Assembly (NCBI GenBank): GCA_020736575.1
Contig: JAGPYM010000006.1
Location: 1,116,001-1,180,000, forward strand
Length of the DNA stretch: 64,000 nucleotides
Reading direction: 5' to 3'
Origin: Thelonectria olida
Taxonomy: Eukaryota; Ascomycota; Sordariomycetes; Hypocreales; Nectriaceae
Notes under the pieces: generated by a model
Seen by the model: only the letters and a program-made list of their open reading frames with translations
The model's database searches: none
Told to the model about the DNA's origin: nothing
Part shown: one piece after another, positions 1-12,880 of the stretch
Numbering within the stretch: position 1 is the stretch's first letter
How the letters are laid out: every line of letters starts with the position of its first letter
Made by a program: the position numbers and the translations under genes

Positions 1-463
1 CTAAACAAAATACGTCATCTCCTCCGATCCAAATCGGGAGTCGTCTCCCGAGGCATGTGGCAATTGATTGAATGATTCCATATCCTCCGTGCTCTTGTAA
101 TTGCTGCACCGGTACTGCCTCGATATTCCTATTCGACCTGCGAGTCCAATGGCCCGGTGGCGTGGTTCCTGGTCCAGCAGCTGTCTCTCGATCCGGCGCG
201 TGGCCCTTCAAGTATCCAATGATGCCCCAAGTCTATTTATTCCGGCACGTTGTGATACAAAGGACGTTGCACTGCCGTTACGCAGAGACAACAGGTACAT
301 ACTGACAACTGCCGGCCCAAGCACCCAAACCAGAAGCTTCTCATCTTTATTCTTCTTCCCCCCGCTCCCGCCGGCTTCCACCAAACTCACCCTCAACACC
401 ATCACCAGAAGCTCCAACTTTCACTCCGTCAGACCATTCAACGCCCCAGCCACAACCGCAAAA
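1..463. other. Upstream region and 5' leader of the peroxidase gene
   Basis: No separate gene is seen. A TATTTAT-like element lies at about 233-239. The frame of the peroxidase start codon is open upstream to an in-frame ATG at 101. The last part of that open frame (about 401-463) would encode a basic segment with no acidic residues and is listed separately. Confidence 0.5.
401..463 (+). other. In-frame, presequence-like extension upstream of the peroxidase ATG
   Basis: The frame directly upstream of the annotated ATG has no stop. From an ATC at 401-403, with A at -3, it would add about 21 residues (TRSSNFHSVRPFNAPATTAK after the initiator). The segment has two arginines and a terminal lysine, several Ser/Thr and no acidic residue, which is the composition of a mitochondrial presequence. 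It is established that the yeast homologue Gpx3 is also made as a non-AUG-initiated longer form sent to the mitochondrial intermembrane space. That the same happens here is inference; the true start codon, if any, is unknown. Confidence 0.35.
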
Positions 464-1045
464 ATGGCCTCCGCTACGCAGTTTTACGACTTTAAGCCTC
501 TCGATAGTATGTGCCCGCTTCTTTCTCCTGCCCCAAATGCGACATGAGACCCCAGCTAACCCACCACCCCAGAGAGAGGACAAGAAGTCCCCATGGCCGA
601 CTACAAGGGCAAAGTCGTCCTCATCGTCAACACAGCCTCCAAGTGCGGCTTTACCCCGCAGTACGCCGGCCTGGAGAAGCTCTACACCAAGCTCAAGGAG
701 TCGCACCCGGACGACTTTGTCATCCTCGGCTTCCCCTGCAACCAGTTCGGCAGCCAGGAGCCCGGCAGCCAGGACGACATCCAGAACTTCTGCCAGCTCA
801 ACTACGGCGTCACCTTCCCCATCATGCAGAAGACCGAGGTCAACGGCGACAACGCCAACCCGCTGTGGGAGTGGCTCAAGAGCGAGAAGTCCGGCCTCAT
901 GGGCCTGAAGCGCATCAAGTGGAACTTTGAGAAGTTCCTCGTCGGTCGCGACGGGCAGGTCAAGGGTCGCTGGGCGAGCACCACCAAGCCAGAGTCGCTC
1001 GAGGATGCCATTCTTGAGGAGATCAACAAGAAGGCTGCCGAGTGA
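464..1045 (+). CDS. hyr1: Glutathione-peroxidase-like thiol peroxidase (Hyr1/Gpx3 type)
   Basis: Two exons, 464-506 and 573-1045, joined over a 66-nt intron (GTATGT...CAG), give a 171-residue protein, the usual length. The family reduces hydrogen peroxide and lipid peroxides with thioredoxin as the usual donor; in yeast the homologue also oxidises the regulator Yap1. Visible landmarks are the peroxidatic cysteine Cys39 in NTASKCGFTP, the GFPCNQFG box (Cys70, Gln72), Cys88 in the position of the resolving cysteine, and the WNFEKF segment that supplies the catalytic Trp/Asn. There is no selenocysteine. The start at 464 gives the standard MASATQFYDF N-terminus. The frame is also open upstream, so a longer mitochondrial form is possible. 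A 241-codon open frame on the opposite strand is a codon-bias shadow. Confidence 0.93.
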
Positions 1046-4000
1046 CTGCCTCGGCCTTCCAACTCGTCTCATTTATGATCTGCTTTATCGTTTATCCTTT
1101 TGTTAGAAAGGATTCGGTCGCCACCTGGCACGCGCTATGAGATATTTTGATGAATTGCTCTGAGCTGCAGCGTTCATTGATAATACAATGTAATACCAAG
1201 TTTTTCGTCAAGAAACCACCCGGTGTACTTTCGCAGTGAAACATATGACTCTCTCCTTCGATCTTCTCATGATACCCATCGTCTTATTACATGACGTTGT
1301 CGTTGAAATACCCTACCCTACGTCCCCAGTCGGATAGGTCGTGAAGCATATCTTAGCTTGCAGTAAGCCCTACCATAGTCCCGACGCCCTTGATTTGCTA
1401 GAGCATCCATCTGTCTCTCTTTTGGGCAAGTCATCGCTTGTGATCCCTGTTTCAACTCGCTTATCAGCACTTAACCTATAGCTCACGTCGCCTGGCGAGG
1501 GATGTCAAGCTGGACGTGTCTCCTCGTTGAGCAAATATCCCAGGAGTGTTCAGCAGCGGACAGAGGCAACTCTGCCTCATCATGCGTCCTCGCGTGCCAG
1601 AAATCAGGATTATGCATGTCTCACAAAATTCTGCACCCAGTTCCAAATAAGGAAGACGTGCTCAATGTTTGGCCGCATTTTACAGGACGCTGACGTAGGC
1701 TATGCATACATGCTGCAGCCAAACACACGAAACAATCCGCCGTCTTAGTTGAACGAGTCATTAGTAGCTCTTCAAAATCTCCAAAACAGACCTGACCACC
1801 AGGAATGACTGATCGTCTACGCAAAGTCCAGGAATCACTCCTGAGAGTCCACACGACAACGACCCGGAGAGACGCCGACAAGAGGTTCACAATGCCAGTA
1901 TCATGGTTCAAACCGGGCACATTGGCTTTGCAGTATTGGAACTGCGCACAGGGACGGAAACTCCAGCAGGGCGGCCAAGAAACTAGCCATTCAACGACTC
2001 CAAGAAGCCTTCGATCACCCCGTAGTCATCTCCCATCGCGGATCAGCTCACCTACCGAGTCATAGCAAGGCTTTACTTGCATCATGTACCCAAACTGAAA
2101 ACCGATGTTAGCCGATCAATTGCCTCTGCAACTGCATCGCTGATCCCTCAAGTCGCGCCTCATTCTCCATCGGTCCTTCACTGGGATATCATCCTGTAGT
2201 TTGTCTCTCCAAACACACACCAAGGGCTAGCAAACTTAACCTGAAGCAAAGACAGACAAGACGTCCGAGCAAGAGCTTCGTATTTGTACGCAAGAGACTC
2301 CAGGGTACATCTATCCTACGTTTTCTCTAGAGAAGATTGATGTATTGGATAATATACGGCTTCATGGGTTGGGCATCCGCACGCGAAGCACTACGAGGTA
2401 GAGGTTTAGAGGCTTGTAGCAAATGAAAAATCTTCCATTTCGTTATCAATCTACTAATCGACCTGTCAGATTTTTTACAAAGCGGTTAACTACGACATGA
2501 CAAATTCCATCATGCAGGCAGGAGTCCGTGGTCGATGGGTCTGGGACAACTCTACGACAGAATCTTTCAGGCATGAGACAGAGAAGCAACTGAGGCACAT
2601 GGTCAGGTCTCGATACGACAGTCACGGTCAAGTCGAGGCGACACCAGGGGCCCGAGTCATGTTATAGTTTGCGAGGATCAGGATCCGTTACTTTATTGCG
2701 ACCCCTATGTTCACCTTGGCCTCGAGATAGTTGTTCACTCCCCGTTCACTCCTCATTTCACTCCCCAGTCTCAGGCTCTAAGGGTCTGTAATCTCCATGC
2801 GGTTACGTAAAAGGGAGACAAAGACTAATCAAGGGATTGAATGTATTCATTGAAGTCTGAAGGAGTGGGAGAATCAAGTGTCGTAACAGTAATTGTCATG
2901 CGCCCGAGATGAGCCCGACGAGGTAACTAGCCAAGGCTTCTCGCAAATCGTTTCTTCGTGCATGGCTATCAACGCAATACGTAGAAACAGCCGTCATTTT
3001 CACCTTGCTGGAGTGCTCGTAGCAGAAAATACCATGTCTAAGTAGAGGGCATTCCCAACACGAGAGCCCACGTCACGTAGTTCGGGGTAACCCATGAGAA
3101 GTTTCTTCGGCCAGCCACTGTGAACCACGCCCCGTCCAAGGAATGGATACGTGACGAGAAGTCGACATTGGGTTGCAAGTCAATCTTTCTTCTCGGTAGA
3201 TACTACCGAGATTCTCACCTCGGTATAGGTGGACCCGACCTCGTGAGGCTGAGTCTGATTCCAAATGTCACATCTACACACTGATCAACGGTTTCAAATA
3301 TGCAGCCCATGTTTGATGTCATGTCCATGAATGATATATCATGGCATATGCACACGCCCAGCACATCAAAGCAAATGCCGTTACATATTCAGCAGGAAGG
3401 GTCCAACCACGAGATATACATGCACGAAGACGGGGACGGTCGCAGCCAAGACTGCACTGCCAATGTTTGCAATTACCGAACCCAAGGGTTGGCTGTCAGT
3501 GCATCGAGTACAAAAGAACGTTGCAAATAGGGCTGAATCTATGACACCAGAGATGGCTGGGGTTTAATAAGTGAGGTTATGCGTGGACTGCACACCTGCT
3601 TGTTGTGGAAGCCATGGCAGATGCGGCCCGAATATCCGCCCTGTTTACGATATGGGTTTACGAAATGGCATATTCTGGGGAGCTGGAATGAACTATTTAG
3701 ACGATTCTCGGAGTTTTTTTAAATTGATTGATTAGATGTTGATATTCATGAGTGCCAAATCTTACGTATAGCACCGAGATTGCACTCAGCTGAAACCTGA
3801 AGCTCTTATGTAAACAATACTCATCAAACGATAAAAACATGGAATCAATCAGTCATGTCCAATATTTGAAACAAGCTCAATTGGCCATGCGAAAGAAGGA
3901 ATCGGAAGTGACCCCTTCAAACGGATGTAAACGTTTGCACCGTTCTCGCTCCCGGGTAGGTCGACGCCGTCAGCACAATCGCCGTGTGTCGAGCAATTGA

Positions 4001-7000
4001 GACAACGCAAAGCACCTTGCAAGGCAAGGAAGTCTCATCAGTATACTCATATGTCGCCCTATTATTGCTTTTTCTAAAAAAAAAAAAAGAAAAAAAAAGA
4101 AAGAAGAAAACTTGAAAGATCCTGGCAACGGTAGCTCAAACCCCCGTTCTGCGGCTCATCTGCCGGCGCACGTATTGAGGCTCCTCTCGCACCCACGTGT
4201 GTGCAAAACCATGAGATGCAGCCCTTGCTCGCTTCCCTTCACCCTGTCCCGCGCAGTATATGGTTTCATTGAACGTCAACTTGGCTATAAACTACACCGA
4301 GGCGATGCAGGCAAGGAAACGCCGTAATGAATAAGTGGCTTGCAGTATCTTGGTGGCCGCATGCGGTTCTTCGTACAGTATGAGGCGACATGTTCATGCA
4401 GCCTCAACATCGTCGGTCAGCCACACACGTCGGTTCGGTGACTGGAGGTTGGAGCGGAAGTGTTTCCGTGCCGAACAAAACCTTGCGGAATTACACTCCT
4501 CCAAGTGTCAAGCGGTGTCACCGGCGATCCTTCTCGCAAAGGGCCTGGCAAATGCGAGACACCTCAACGGGGGACAGGCCGAGGATGTGGTGCTGAGGCT
4601 CATCGACCATCAACCCGCCGTTGCATCGTATGAGCATCACTAGCTACCTAGCCTACGCCATCGATTCCGTGATCGACGCGGCCAGGTCAAGACGAGCCGC
4701 TAGTCCCCACGCACCTCCTTGTTTCCAGTCGACGCCGATGTGGCTGGAAAAAGGTCAAGGGACAAACAATAGCAGGGTTGCCGTTGGTTCTTTTCCCTCT
4801 CTTACTCGGCTGGGCCCCAAGCTGGTTGGAAGATAACGTCGTATGTAAAAAAGGGCAGGCCTTTTTGGGGAGGGGGATCTTTTGACCTGGGACGACCCAC
4901 GGTCGGTTTCCAGGACGGGAGGGATCGACAAGGTCAAGATAGGCTCCGGATCCGAAATTCCAACTGGTTCATCAATCCATCATCCCCCCTCGTCCCAGCC
5001 TAACCATGCGTGCAGTCCCTGTAAGGAAGTCAGTTATACGTTTACGGATATTCCGATTCAGCATTATGTGCATGAAAACCCTTGCGACACGCCTTGGCTA
5101 GCGGACTGACACTTGGAGATTGCCTTGATGCTCAGAACGGAAGGTTGTTTGCAGGAGGTGGATGTCCTTAGTAGGATGCATGGTCCGTCTCTTGAGCTAC
5201 GCTGCCACCTCCTTATGATAAGGCCTCGGTTCCTGCATGTCTCGTCTTTCTGTTGACGGCGGTAGAAGATCCATGGAAGGCAACCACACACACACCTCTC
5301 AGTGCCCCAATTCGTCTCAGCTCAGTTCCTGTGACTCAGTCCAACAGTCTCTCACATGCTGCCGTCATTCGATCTCGTCCTTCATTTTCGTGGAGGCAAA
5401 GGGGCCCCAAGCAAGTGCGGGGAGTGGAGAACCCCGGATCCTCAATCATTTGGGCGGAGATTCATCCGACAAACAGTTGCCGCGTTGAATGCTACCATCT
5501 CGAACCTCTTTTTGGGATGCTGCAGTCAACTAACGCCAGTTGAGATAACTTGGGACCTTTTGCTGCTTGCAGAGGGTCGTTTGTCAAACTGTCTGATATC
5601 AACACAATCCTACATAGTATGCATGTTCCCAGTCCCCGGTACGTACTTTGCATGACGGTGTCACCGGAGCACTCAGGCCGCGAAAAAGTCTCCTGACTGT
5701 ACGTCAATTACACGATCAGAAACGCCACAGTTCTAGAAGCCCTTTGGCGTCGTCGTAGAATGGCTCGGCATAGACGGACCTGACCTTTATCCCGCAAAAC
5801 CGCCCCATGCGTTTTGTCTTATTCTGATTCCGCCCCTAGGTACGAAGTACTGCGCAGTACAGCCGCACCGCACCTCTCTCTCCGGGCGGAGTTCGATCGA
5901 CGAACTCTGCGTGGCGTGGGCCTAAACAAATCTGCCCACGGTGATGGGGACAAAGTTCAAACATGGCGAGACAAGACGGCGGGAGGTTCGGGACCACAAC
6001 CGTCGCTGCGGCCCCATGCCAAGTGTCTGGGGATTTTGAGGCTAACGAATACCTGCCCTGTCCGTGAAAGTGGCCCATGTCGAGGTGTTTAGTCAAGAGA
6101 ACGATACTATTACGTCTTGAAAAGTCCAATGCGACACGTGAAATCGAGGTTGTTGGGAATGCCCACAAAGGCAAGAAATCAGTGACAGTCAGCTTTGCGG
6201 GGAAACCTGGAATTGATTGGGGTCGAGATTCGGTCATCGTCCAGAGATGCTTCGCCCTGCAAGGCTCAAAAATCCAGGAGAAGAACGGAACCTTGAAGCC
6301 TTTGATAGCCGTCGAGGTCGGGTGTCATCGTATATCGTGGATGTTGGTCGATTCGATATCCCACGTTTTAGCTATAATTTTTTTTTTTGGTTCGTGGGAT
6401 CCCCTGTGCTTGCCCTAGGTTATTCATTCAATGCCCATACGGATGACGACTTCATCGCAACGAATGGCGAAAGCAAGCAAATCCCATAAGTTCTCAAGAT
6501 CGTGAATCGAAAGGCTTCGGAGATGAAGCGGTTGTTTGTCACGACGGCTGCGGCCCTAGTCCACACCGACGGCATACGGAGGGCTTTTGGACCAGATGCC
6601 GGCCCTTTGATGGAGCCCGTAATAATAGGGACACATCAATTCGTGGAGAGCAAAGAGCCTGGCCCCTTGCCCCCTGATTCGCTATCGGGCCTTGCTTGGA
6701 TGTGCAGCAACGTAACATTCGCCTCCATGCCTCAATGGACCGAATGGTAACTATGTTTGTCTGTGTAGTCTAGAAGACAACGTGAGGAGACGTCAAGCCT
6801 TCTCTGGAATACCGCAGATAACCAGGAATTTGGTCCGGCCTAGCCTGCTATGAGGTGTCATGATGCCGTCCAGAAATTTCTTCCGCCTTGGGTTGTCGTG
6901 ACGCGGCAAAAAGTCGCATCTCAGGTGGTTTGTGCCATTGAGTTTTGCGACTCGGTCTAATAACTTGGCTCTCAGACTGGCGCGAGTTTGTTAGCGCTAG

Positions 7001-9999
7001 GGGCAAATTCGGGCCAAATTGCTTGTCATTAACCGGTGAAGGAATCTGTCAGTTGTCATCGACAAGTCTCTGTCCGTTCGCCGCCGGCGCCACCTGAAGA
7101 GGAATGATTCAGGGATACCCTCGATTGACATCTGGGGGCAACGTCATGACAGCCAACAACACATTGAAGCGCGCAGACCGGCGAAGTCCTCTGAGATGAA
7201 GATGGAATTCGTCTAGCTATCTGATCCTGGAACAGACACCTACGACTACGCAGAATCCGGCAAGGTGGTTGTCTTGGTTCCTCATCGACCGTGGTACAGT
7301 ATCCGTAGTTCTCTGGATGAACTGGCTCCACTGCTATCCTTGCTCGTGGTAGATTGTGAACGTCTGGTCTTGGTGGAGTTGTAGAAAAGGCTCTGGGGTT
7401 TCTCAATTGTGGAAAGCCAAGGGCAAAGACCATTTGCCTGGTTCATCGTCCGACCACGTTGATAGTGGCCAACGAAGCGACCTTTACCGCTGGATAAGGT
7501 TGATTGGCAGGGAGGTCTGAAACCCTTGTTCAGGTGGCAGGGCTTTTTGCCATGTACGAGGCTTAGACCTCGACCCGGGCTTCCATGCAGCATCGGTCGG
7601 TCCTTCTAACGCACGATTCACCCCCTAGCGTCTGCTCCCACACCCTGACCCAAGTCGCTAGATGGCTTGGAATGCCACTAAGGAACCCGGTGCCATCCCC
7701 GCAGGAAACCGAACCCATGTACTTCGGACGGACGAGGCCAGGGTCATTGGGGGAGGGGAGGACGACGTTGGGGCAATTGAGATGCGCCGGTACTCGTCTG
7801 CCACACCGTGCCATTGGACAACTGCAGGAAATAAGTTTACAGTTTATCAATGCAGTTACCAGCCTCTCGTATGGATCTCGTACATGATCACCCGTCATTG
7901 TGCGGCGCTTACTCACATTATCAACTTTCGTAAACAAGAATAAACAAGATGATATAAGCAGCCTTCCGCAGAGCCGCCATCATAATAAGCCGGGGGTCTG
8001 GTAGCCAGGGTCGTGTGCACTGTTCTTCATCAACTGTCTTTCCTGGGGCGTTTGACCAAGAAGGAGAACCACACAGTTGGTTCATCTGGAGGAGACGAGC
8101 CTAACCCTGAATCTGAGCGGAGACTTTGCAAGTGGTATAGCGAACGGCCCGTCAGGGGCGTTGATAGCGAGTGTGCCATCAAAGCCCCCGTTATCGCGCA
8201 TCTGTTCAGTATGAGAAGAGCAATTGTCAAACCTTCCTGTCAAACTGAGCCTCAGCAAGAGCCACGGGGCGAGTAATGTCTGCATTCCTGCATCCACATC
8301 AGGCGATGAGGCCAGACAGCGTCTAACTCAGGTGGTTTGAGCTATCATGTTTCGTGGGGTCATCCTCGCTAGCTCGGGGGGATAGGCAAACATGTAGTGA
8401 ATCTGCTGCTTCCCTTGGTCGTAGGATCGGCCATTTCGCTCTCGCCGATGGGATTCTGCAGCCCGTATGTAGTTGGGGAGAAGCTACACTCCAAGTCGAT
8501 CACTACCCTCAGAGGGGCTTGGCCTTAGTAACCGGTGTTGGTCAATTCACGATCTTCGGGACTGCCCGTTGAGGGCAACGTAGATTCAACGACTACCGAC
8601 TTAGCAAGGATGCTGGTGTAATAAGCCCGAGGTGAATAACGAAGGATCTCTCCCGCGTGTCGCGTTGATGAGTGTTACGCTTCTATGAAGAACTTGGTAC
8701 TTGAACTTTTTCTTGAATTTTTTTGGAAGACAGGCAACTCGTTCGTCACGGAATGCTGCTTGGTGAATCATATTGAGATTATGGTGGCTGATTAGGACTG
8801 CAAGCGCAGCTGGAGAAATCAACGTTGCTAACGCATTGCTCTAGCAGGAAAGTATCCCATAACGTCGAGCTCTGACACTCTTTTGGATAGGTTGGACCCT
8901 GGGTTAGACGCATGATGGGTAAAGTCGGGGACGGCTGAGGTACCAATGCATGATACGGCAGTACGTAGTCCAGCAAAGACATACGCATATCCCGGACATG
9001 AGCGGCTCTTTGCAGTGAACGAGAACAAACCCCTCGCAAGCAGGGGTTGGCGGCTGCAGGACAGGAGTTCCGGTGATGAGGTGACACGCGCGAGCTTCAG
9101 GTATCCAGCTTCGTGGACGAGGCCTTGGTTGCCTGGGTGGGTTTAGATTGATAGCAAGCGTGGCAGGGGGCCATTCTGAGTGGTTGAAGTTGTTTTGTGG
9201 TGGTTGCAAGGCGACTGTTCAGATGACGAGAGCGGCGCGCCCGTGTGGCGTGCATGATGCCTGGTCATCTGGGTGGTGTTGCACATTGTGTCACTGCTGA
9301 ATTAGAGATTCAGGTAAAGGCTGGAGAGAAAGAGTTCAACTGTGGACGGCAGTACGCAGGGCATTCCTCTCATGATCTTTAGTTCCGTTGCATCGTGGCT
9401 CCGATCCAGTGTGGCACATCGGTTCCCCCATGGTGTCGTGTCCTCATGCGAGGCCCTGCTTTGTTTGGATGCGGTGATATTAATCCATCTGATCCCCGCG
9501 GCACCGTCACATCCGACTCACCAGTGCCTTCTAAATGGTGCCTGAACGAAAGCGACCGAAAGGACCGGAAGACGACCACGGCGTCTGTCCCATTGACCCG
9601 GAGTGGATGTGTTGTGTTTGTGTCTCGGGGAGGTTCCAGGGGGGTTGGGATGTGTTATTGTGCGTCTCGACCGCTACCCTTTGCGTGCACGTCCTCATTG
9701 AGAGTGGTAGTGCGCGAATGAACCCCAGAGAGAAAAGCTGTGAGTCCATGAATGATGTAAGTGGACCGACGATCCTTGGAAGTGAGAGAGAGCAAGCAAG
9801 ATTGCCAGGATATGCGCGCTGGTGTTTCTCCAGAACCTGCGAGAGGAGAGGGGCAAGTGGGGAAGCGGCCGATGAGGAAAAGAGCAAGGAAGTGGGAAAG
9901 CAACAAATGTGGGCAAAACCGTCGTAGTGAGCCGCTAGTAAATATACAGCTAGCGTCATTCGCGACGAAGAGTGGTGGAAGGATGCATGGAAGCTCTTA
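1046..9999. other. Gene-poor region, left part
   Basis: About 9 kb downstream of the peroxidase. Only short open frames occur (under about 145 codons), without recognisable domains, convincing codon bias or splice-linked partners. Composition is mixed rather than AT-rich, so RIP-degraded repeats are not evident. One A-rich tract is noted separately at 4076-4110. I see no transposon ends, tRNA or rRNA. It could hold non-coding transcripts or distal regulatory DNA. Confidence 0.5.
4076..4110. repeat. A-rich low-complexity tract
   Basis: A 35-nt stretch of A interrupted only by single G residues. It could be simple slippage DNA or the A-tail of an old retroposed copy, but no source sequence or target-site duplication is visible beside it. 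Confidence 0.6.
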
Positions 10000-12880
10000 G
10001 TGAACAGACGCAGTGAGGCCAGGGTCCGCAGAGGACTCCGCTGGCCTGGGCGCTAGGCAACTGCAGAGCAGCCTCTCTGCGACGACTGGACGTGAGCCGG
10101 ATGGTCAATATGGCTTGAGCAGTGGAGGGTCCGCTTGGGGAGCCCACTATAGACCTCTGGGAAGGAGCCACTGGCAGCTCCCTCGCTAGCCTCTTGAGGG
10201 CCCGCTGGCCCTGCGGCACTCACCTCACCGTTGGTCTTTCCGTTGCTGTCCACTAAGATGAAAGGTCTTGGCTTATTGGTGCTGCTGTTGTGCCCGTGAT
10301 TATTGCCGCCATCCTTTCTTGACATGATCATGGCGTGAGCGTCCATGGCCAGATGCCAAACCGTGCCGGCCATGATTGTCCGGATACTCTTTTGTTTTTC
10401 CTGGCTTTGCGACGAGGAATGCGAAATGGACATCCGGGAAGGCGGGGTCGGATATTCTGTTGGAGCTGTGCTTGCGTTGCGTTTGCGATGACGAGGAACC
10501 CACGATGCGTTTAAAGTGTGTGGGTTTGGGTTGATTGGATTCACGGGTCCACCTGATATTGGCATGTAACCAGACCGTCGCCAACCCAGTCCAGCCCATG
10601 CGCAAGCAGACTGAAGAACGCCGGTGAAGTTCGGACCGGCATTGACGATGCAAGCTTGTCTGATTTTTCTCAATAGTTGCTTCTGACTGGCCATGTCCTG
10701 GGAAATGTTTGCCTCGTGGCGTCGCCATTTGAACGCGCCACGGCCAGATTCCTTCCTGACATTGCGGTCTGTGCCGGCTTTATTATATCGAGGCGTTTAT
10801 ACTGACCTGACAAGAAGCACAACCAGCGGCACAACACCACTCTCTAAATTTGGCTATGCGGACGAAAAGACAAACTCGGCAAGCTGCAGATGCCATGGTG
10901 TGCTGGAAGGGGATATTTGTTACGAAGCGGAGGTGGTGAAGTCAACGGTGGTGTCTCAAGGTCAAGACAGTTCAAGTGGAGCCGTTTTTATCCCCCAACT
11001 TCATCATTTAGCTGTTGTAATACGTAGGTGAGATTGTCTATGTAGTACCGTATGTAGGGAGAAGCGGTGGCAGGATTTGGGGTTGGGTTGGATCGAATAC
11101 GTTGATTCCATTTGGTGAGGTGAGGTGGACACTGCAAAAGGACCTGAACAATCCCTCCCCTCTTGGCATCCTGCAGTCACGGAGCTCGGGAGTGGATTGC
11201 TTTAGCGTCTCTTGGACGAGGTAGCGGGTGAATTAAGGTGCACCCGGTGGCTTTTGATATGCTTGGCTTGGCCTGGCATCATCGAGTGGGAGTGGGACCA
11301 GGCGTCTTGTGGATGCCGTTTTGCTTGTGTGCCAGTATCGATGGGACGCGAGCATCACATCACCAGAAAGAACCTCGAAAGACCAGATAAACAAGACTTT
11401 GGAACTAGCTGGGGAGGCGCCTTATCTGCGGTGCCTGAATGGAATCGACAGGGCCGTTGGAGTGACGTCTATTGGGTGAGGCACAAGCGGCTGCACTACG
11501 ACAGCCATCCTTTCGGCGTTGCCGAACCTCCCCCCCGCTTGAAGGTACGAACATTGGCCCGGGTTGTGAGAGAAAAGGCAAAGAAGAAAAGGAACGAGGC
11601 GGGACTTCAGAGGAAAGAAAAAAAGAAAGAAAAAAAGGAGCAAGTTGTTAGTGTTGATGTGTTGATGTGTTGGAAGGCTTCTAATGACCTTCCACAACCT
11701 TCGCCATCTTACGTCGCTGATCAGACGGTACCTGACTTAGCGGGAGGCTTATCTAAACTGGAATCCTGCCTTCTTAATATGGTGTGGTCGCGGTTAGTAA
11801 CCAGTTTCTTACTCAGGCATGGTTGTAAGACGGCGGCTTTGCCCGGAATTGAATGCATGAGTGATGAGTGAGAGGGGGGTTGCCAGATGTTTGGAATAAC
11901 GACAAACGGTGCGCCGAGAGGACGAAGGAGGGAGGGGCAGGGAGTCAAGGAGCAGAGCCGGGGCAAAGACGATGCATGGAGGAGAACGTTGGAGGACCCG
12001 AATATCCCGTCGGCTAGTTCCCTTTCTTTTTCCCGCCTTTGTCTGTCATCTTTGTCCCCATGTCTGATGCCCTTGCCCGTTCGTGGGCGCATCTCATCTC
12101 ATTTTATCAGCCATCCCCTTGAGTATAGTCCCCGACTTGGCACCCCGTTTTGACTCCCAGGATCAAGCCTCGATCCCGCCCCCAAACTCGGAGTTGTGTG
12201 TACTCGTTTCACGGGCGATGAAGAAGAGAGGAAGGGAAGCGGCACAGTCAGAATTGGGGGAATCTTTCGGAAGAAAGACCACCCAGGGTACGTACGGCAA
12301 AGGAGGACGAGGACAGGGGACATGGTAGAGAGGACGGGGTAAAGCATGTGGACGTCCCACAGAGAGCCTCCACAGCTATCCCATTGGAAGTGTTTCGAGG
12401 AGGCAACCTGGACGATATCTTGACCGAATTAACGCACTAGATTCTTCGTTCACGCAGCCGATGCTCAGAGCTTAGATTGCCCTCGCACGAAAAGACTTTT
12501 TCGGAGGTTAATAGACACAGCGAGGCAGACAAAGGAGAAGGACTGCCCGAGGCCAAACGGACGGCGCGGCGGTCTTAGGTTCAGCATGTACCGGGCGGAC
12601 ACTAGCCCCCCAAAACCGCCTTAGCCGGGGATCCCCTAACGATAGCCCCCCGAGCACCCCCCGAAGCCACCCATGCCGGAGCAGCTAGCATTTGCTGGGG
12701 TCATCGAATACCCCAAGTTGCAAGGGCTTCGAGTGGTCTCGTAGGCGCCGCTCCGGTGCGTGTGTGCGAGACGTCCATGCTCGCAGTGGGTGGTGTAAGT
12801 TTTCGATGGCTCGGGCCACGAGGAGTACAGTGCCGCGCTGCACATGTAAGTTACGGATTGGAAGGAAGCAACCACGAAGC
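10000..12880. other. Gene-poor region, right part
   Basis: Apart from the doubtful minus-strand ORF at 10053-10694, nothing supportable as a gene is visible. A 219-codon frame at 11212-11871 has no ATG near its beginning, passes through an A/G-rich run at about 11570-11640 and has no recognisable content. The region is probably upstream regulatory DNA of the factor at 14293. Confidence 0.45.
10053..10694 (-). CDS. Possible small hypothetical ORF (213 codons)
   Basis: An uninterrupted frame with an ATG in fair context (AGGACATGGCC) encoding a Ser/Asn/His-rich protein with no domain, signal peptide or membrane segment that I recognise. In 13 kb of balanced-composition DNA a frame this long can arise by chance, and codon choice is not biased like the confident genes. 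It may equally be noise inside the long upstream region of the transcription factor gene. Confidence 0.15.
   Translation of the reverse strand: MASQKQLLRKIRQACIVNAGPNFTGVLQSACAWAGLGWRRSGYMPISGGPVNPINPNPHTLNASWVPRHRKRNASTAPTEYPTPPSRMSISHSSSQSQEKQKSIRTIMAGTVWHLAMDAHAMIMSRKDGGNNHGHNSSTNKPRPFILVDSNGKTNGEVSAAGPAGPQEASEGAASGSFPEVYSGLPKRTLHCSSHIDHPAHVQSSQRGCSAVA

Noticed and set aside
347..1072. 241-codon open frame antisense to the peroxidase gene
   Set aside because: Its Leu/Val/Ala/Glu-rich composition is the mirror of a C-ending-codon gene; no domain, and the sense frame is a clear peroxidase.
11212..11871. 219-codon frame on plus
   Set aside because: No ATG at its beginning, passes through a low-complexity A/G tract, no recognisable protein content or splice partner.
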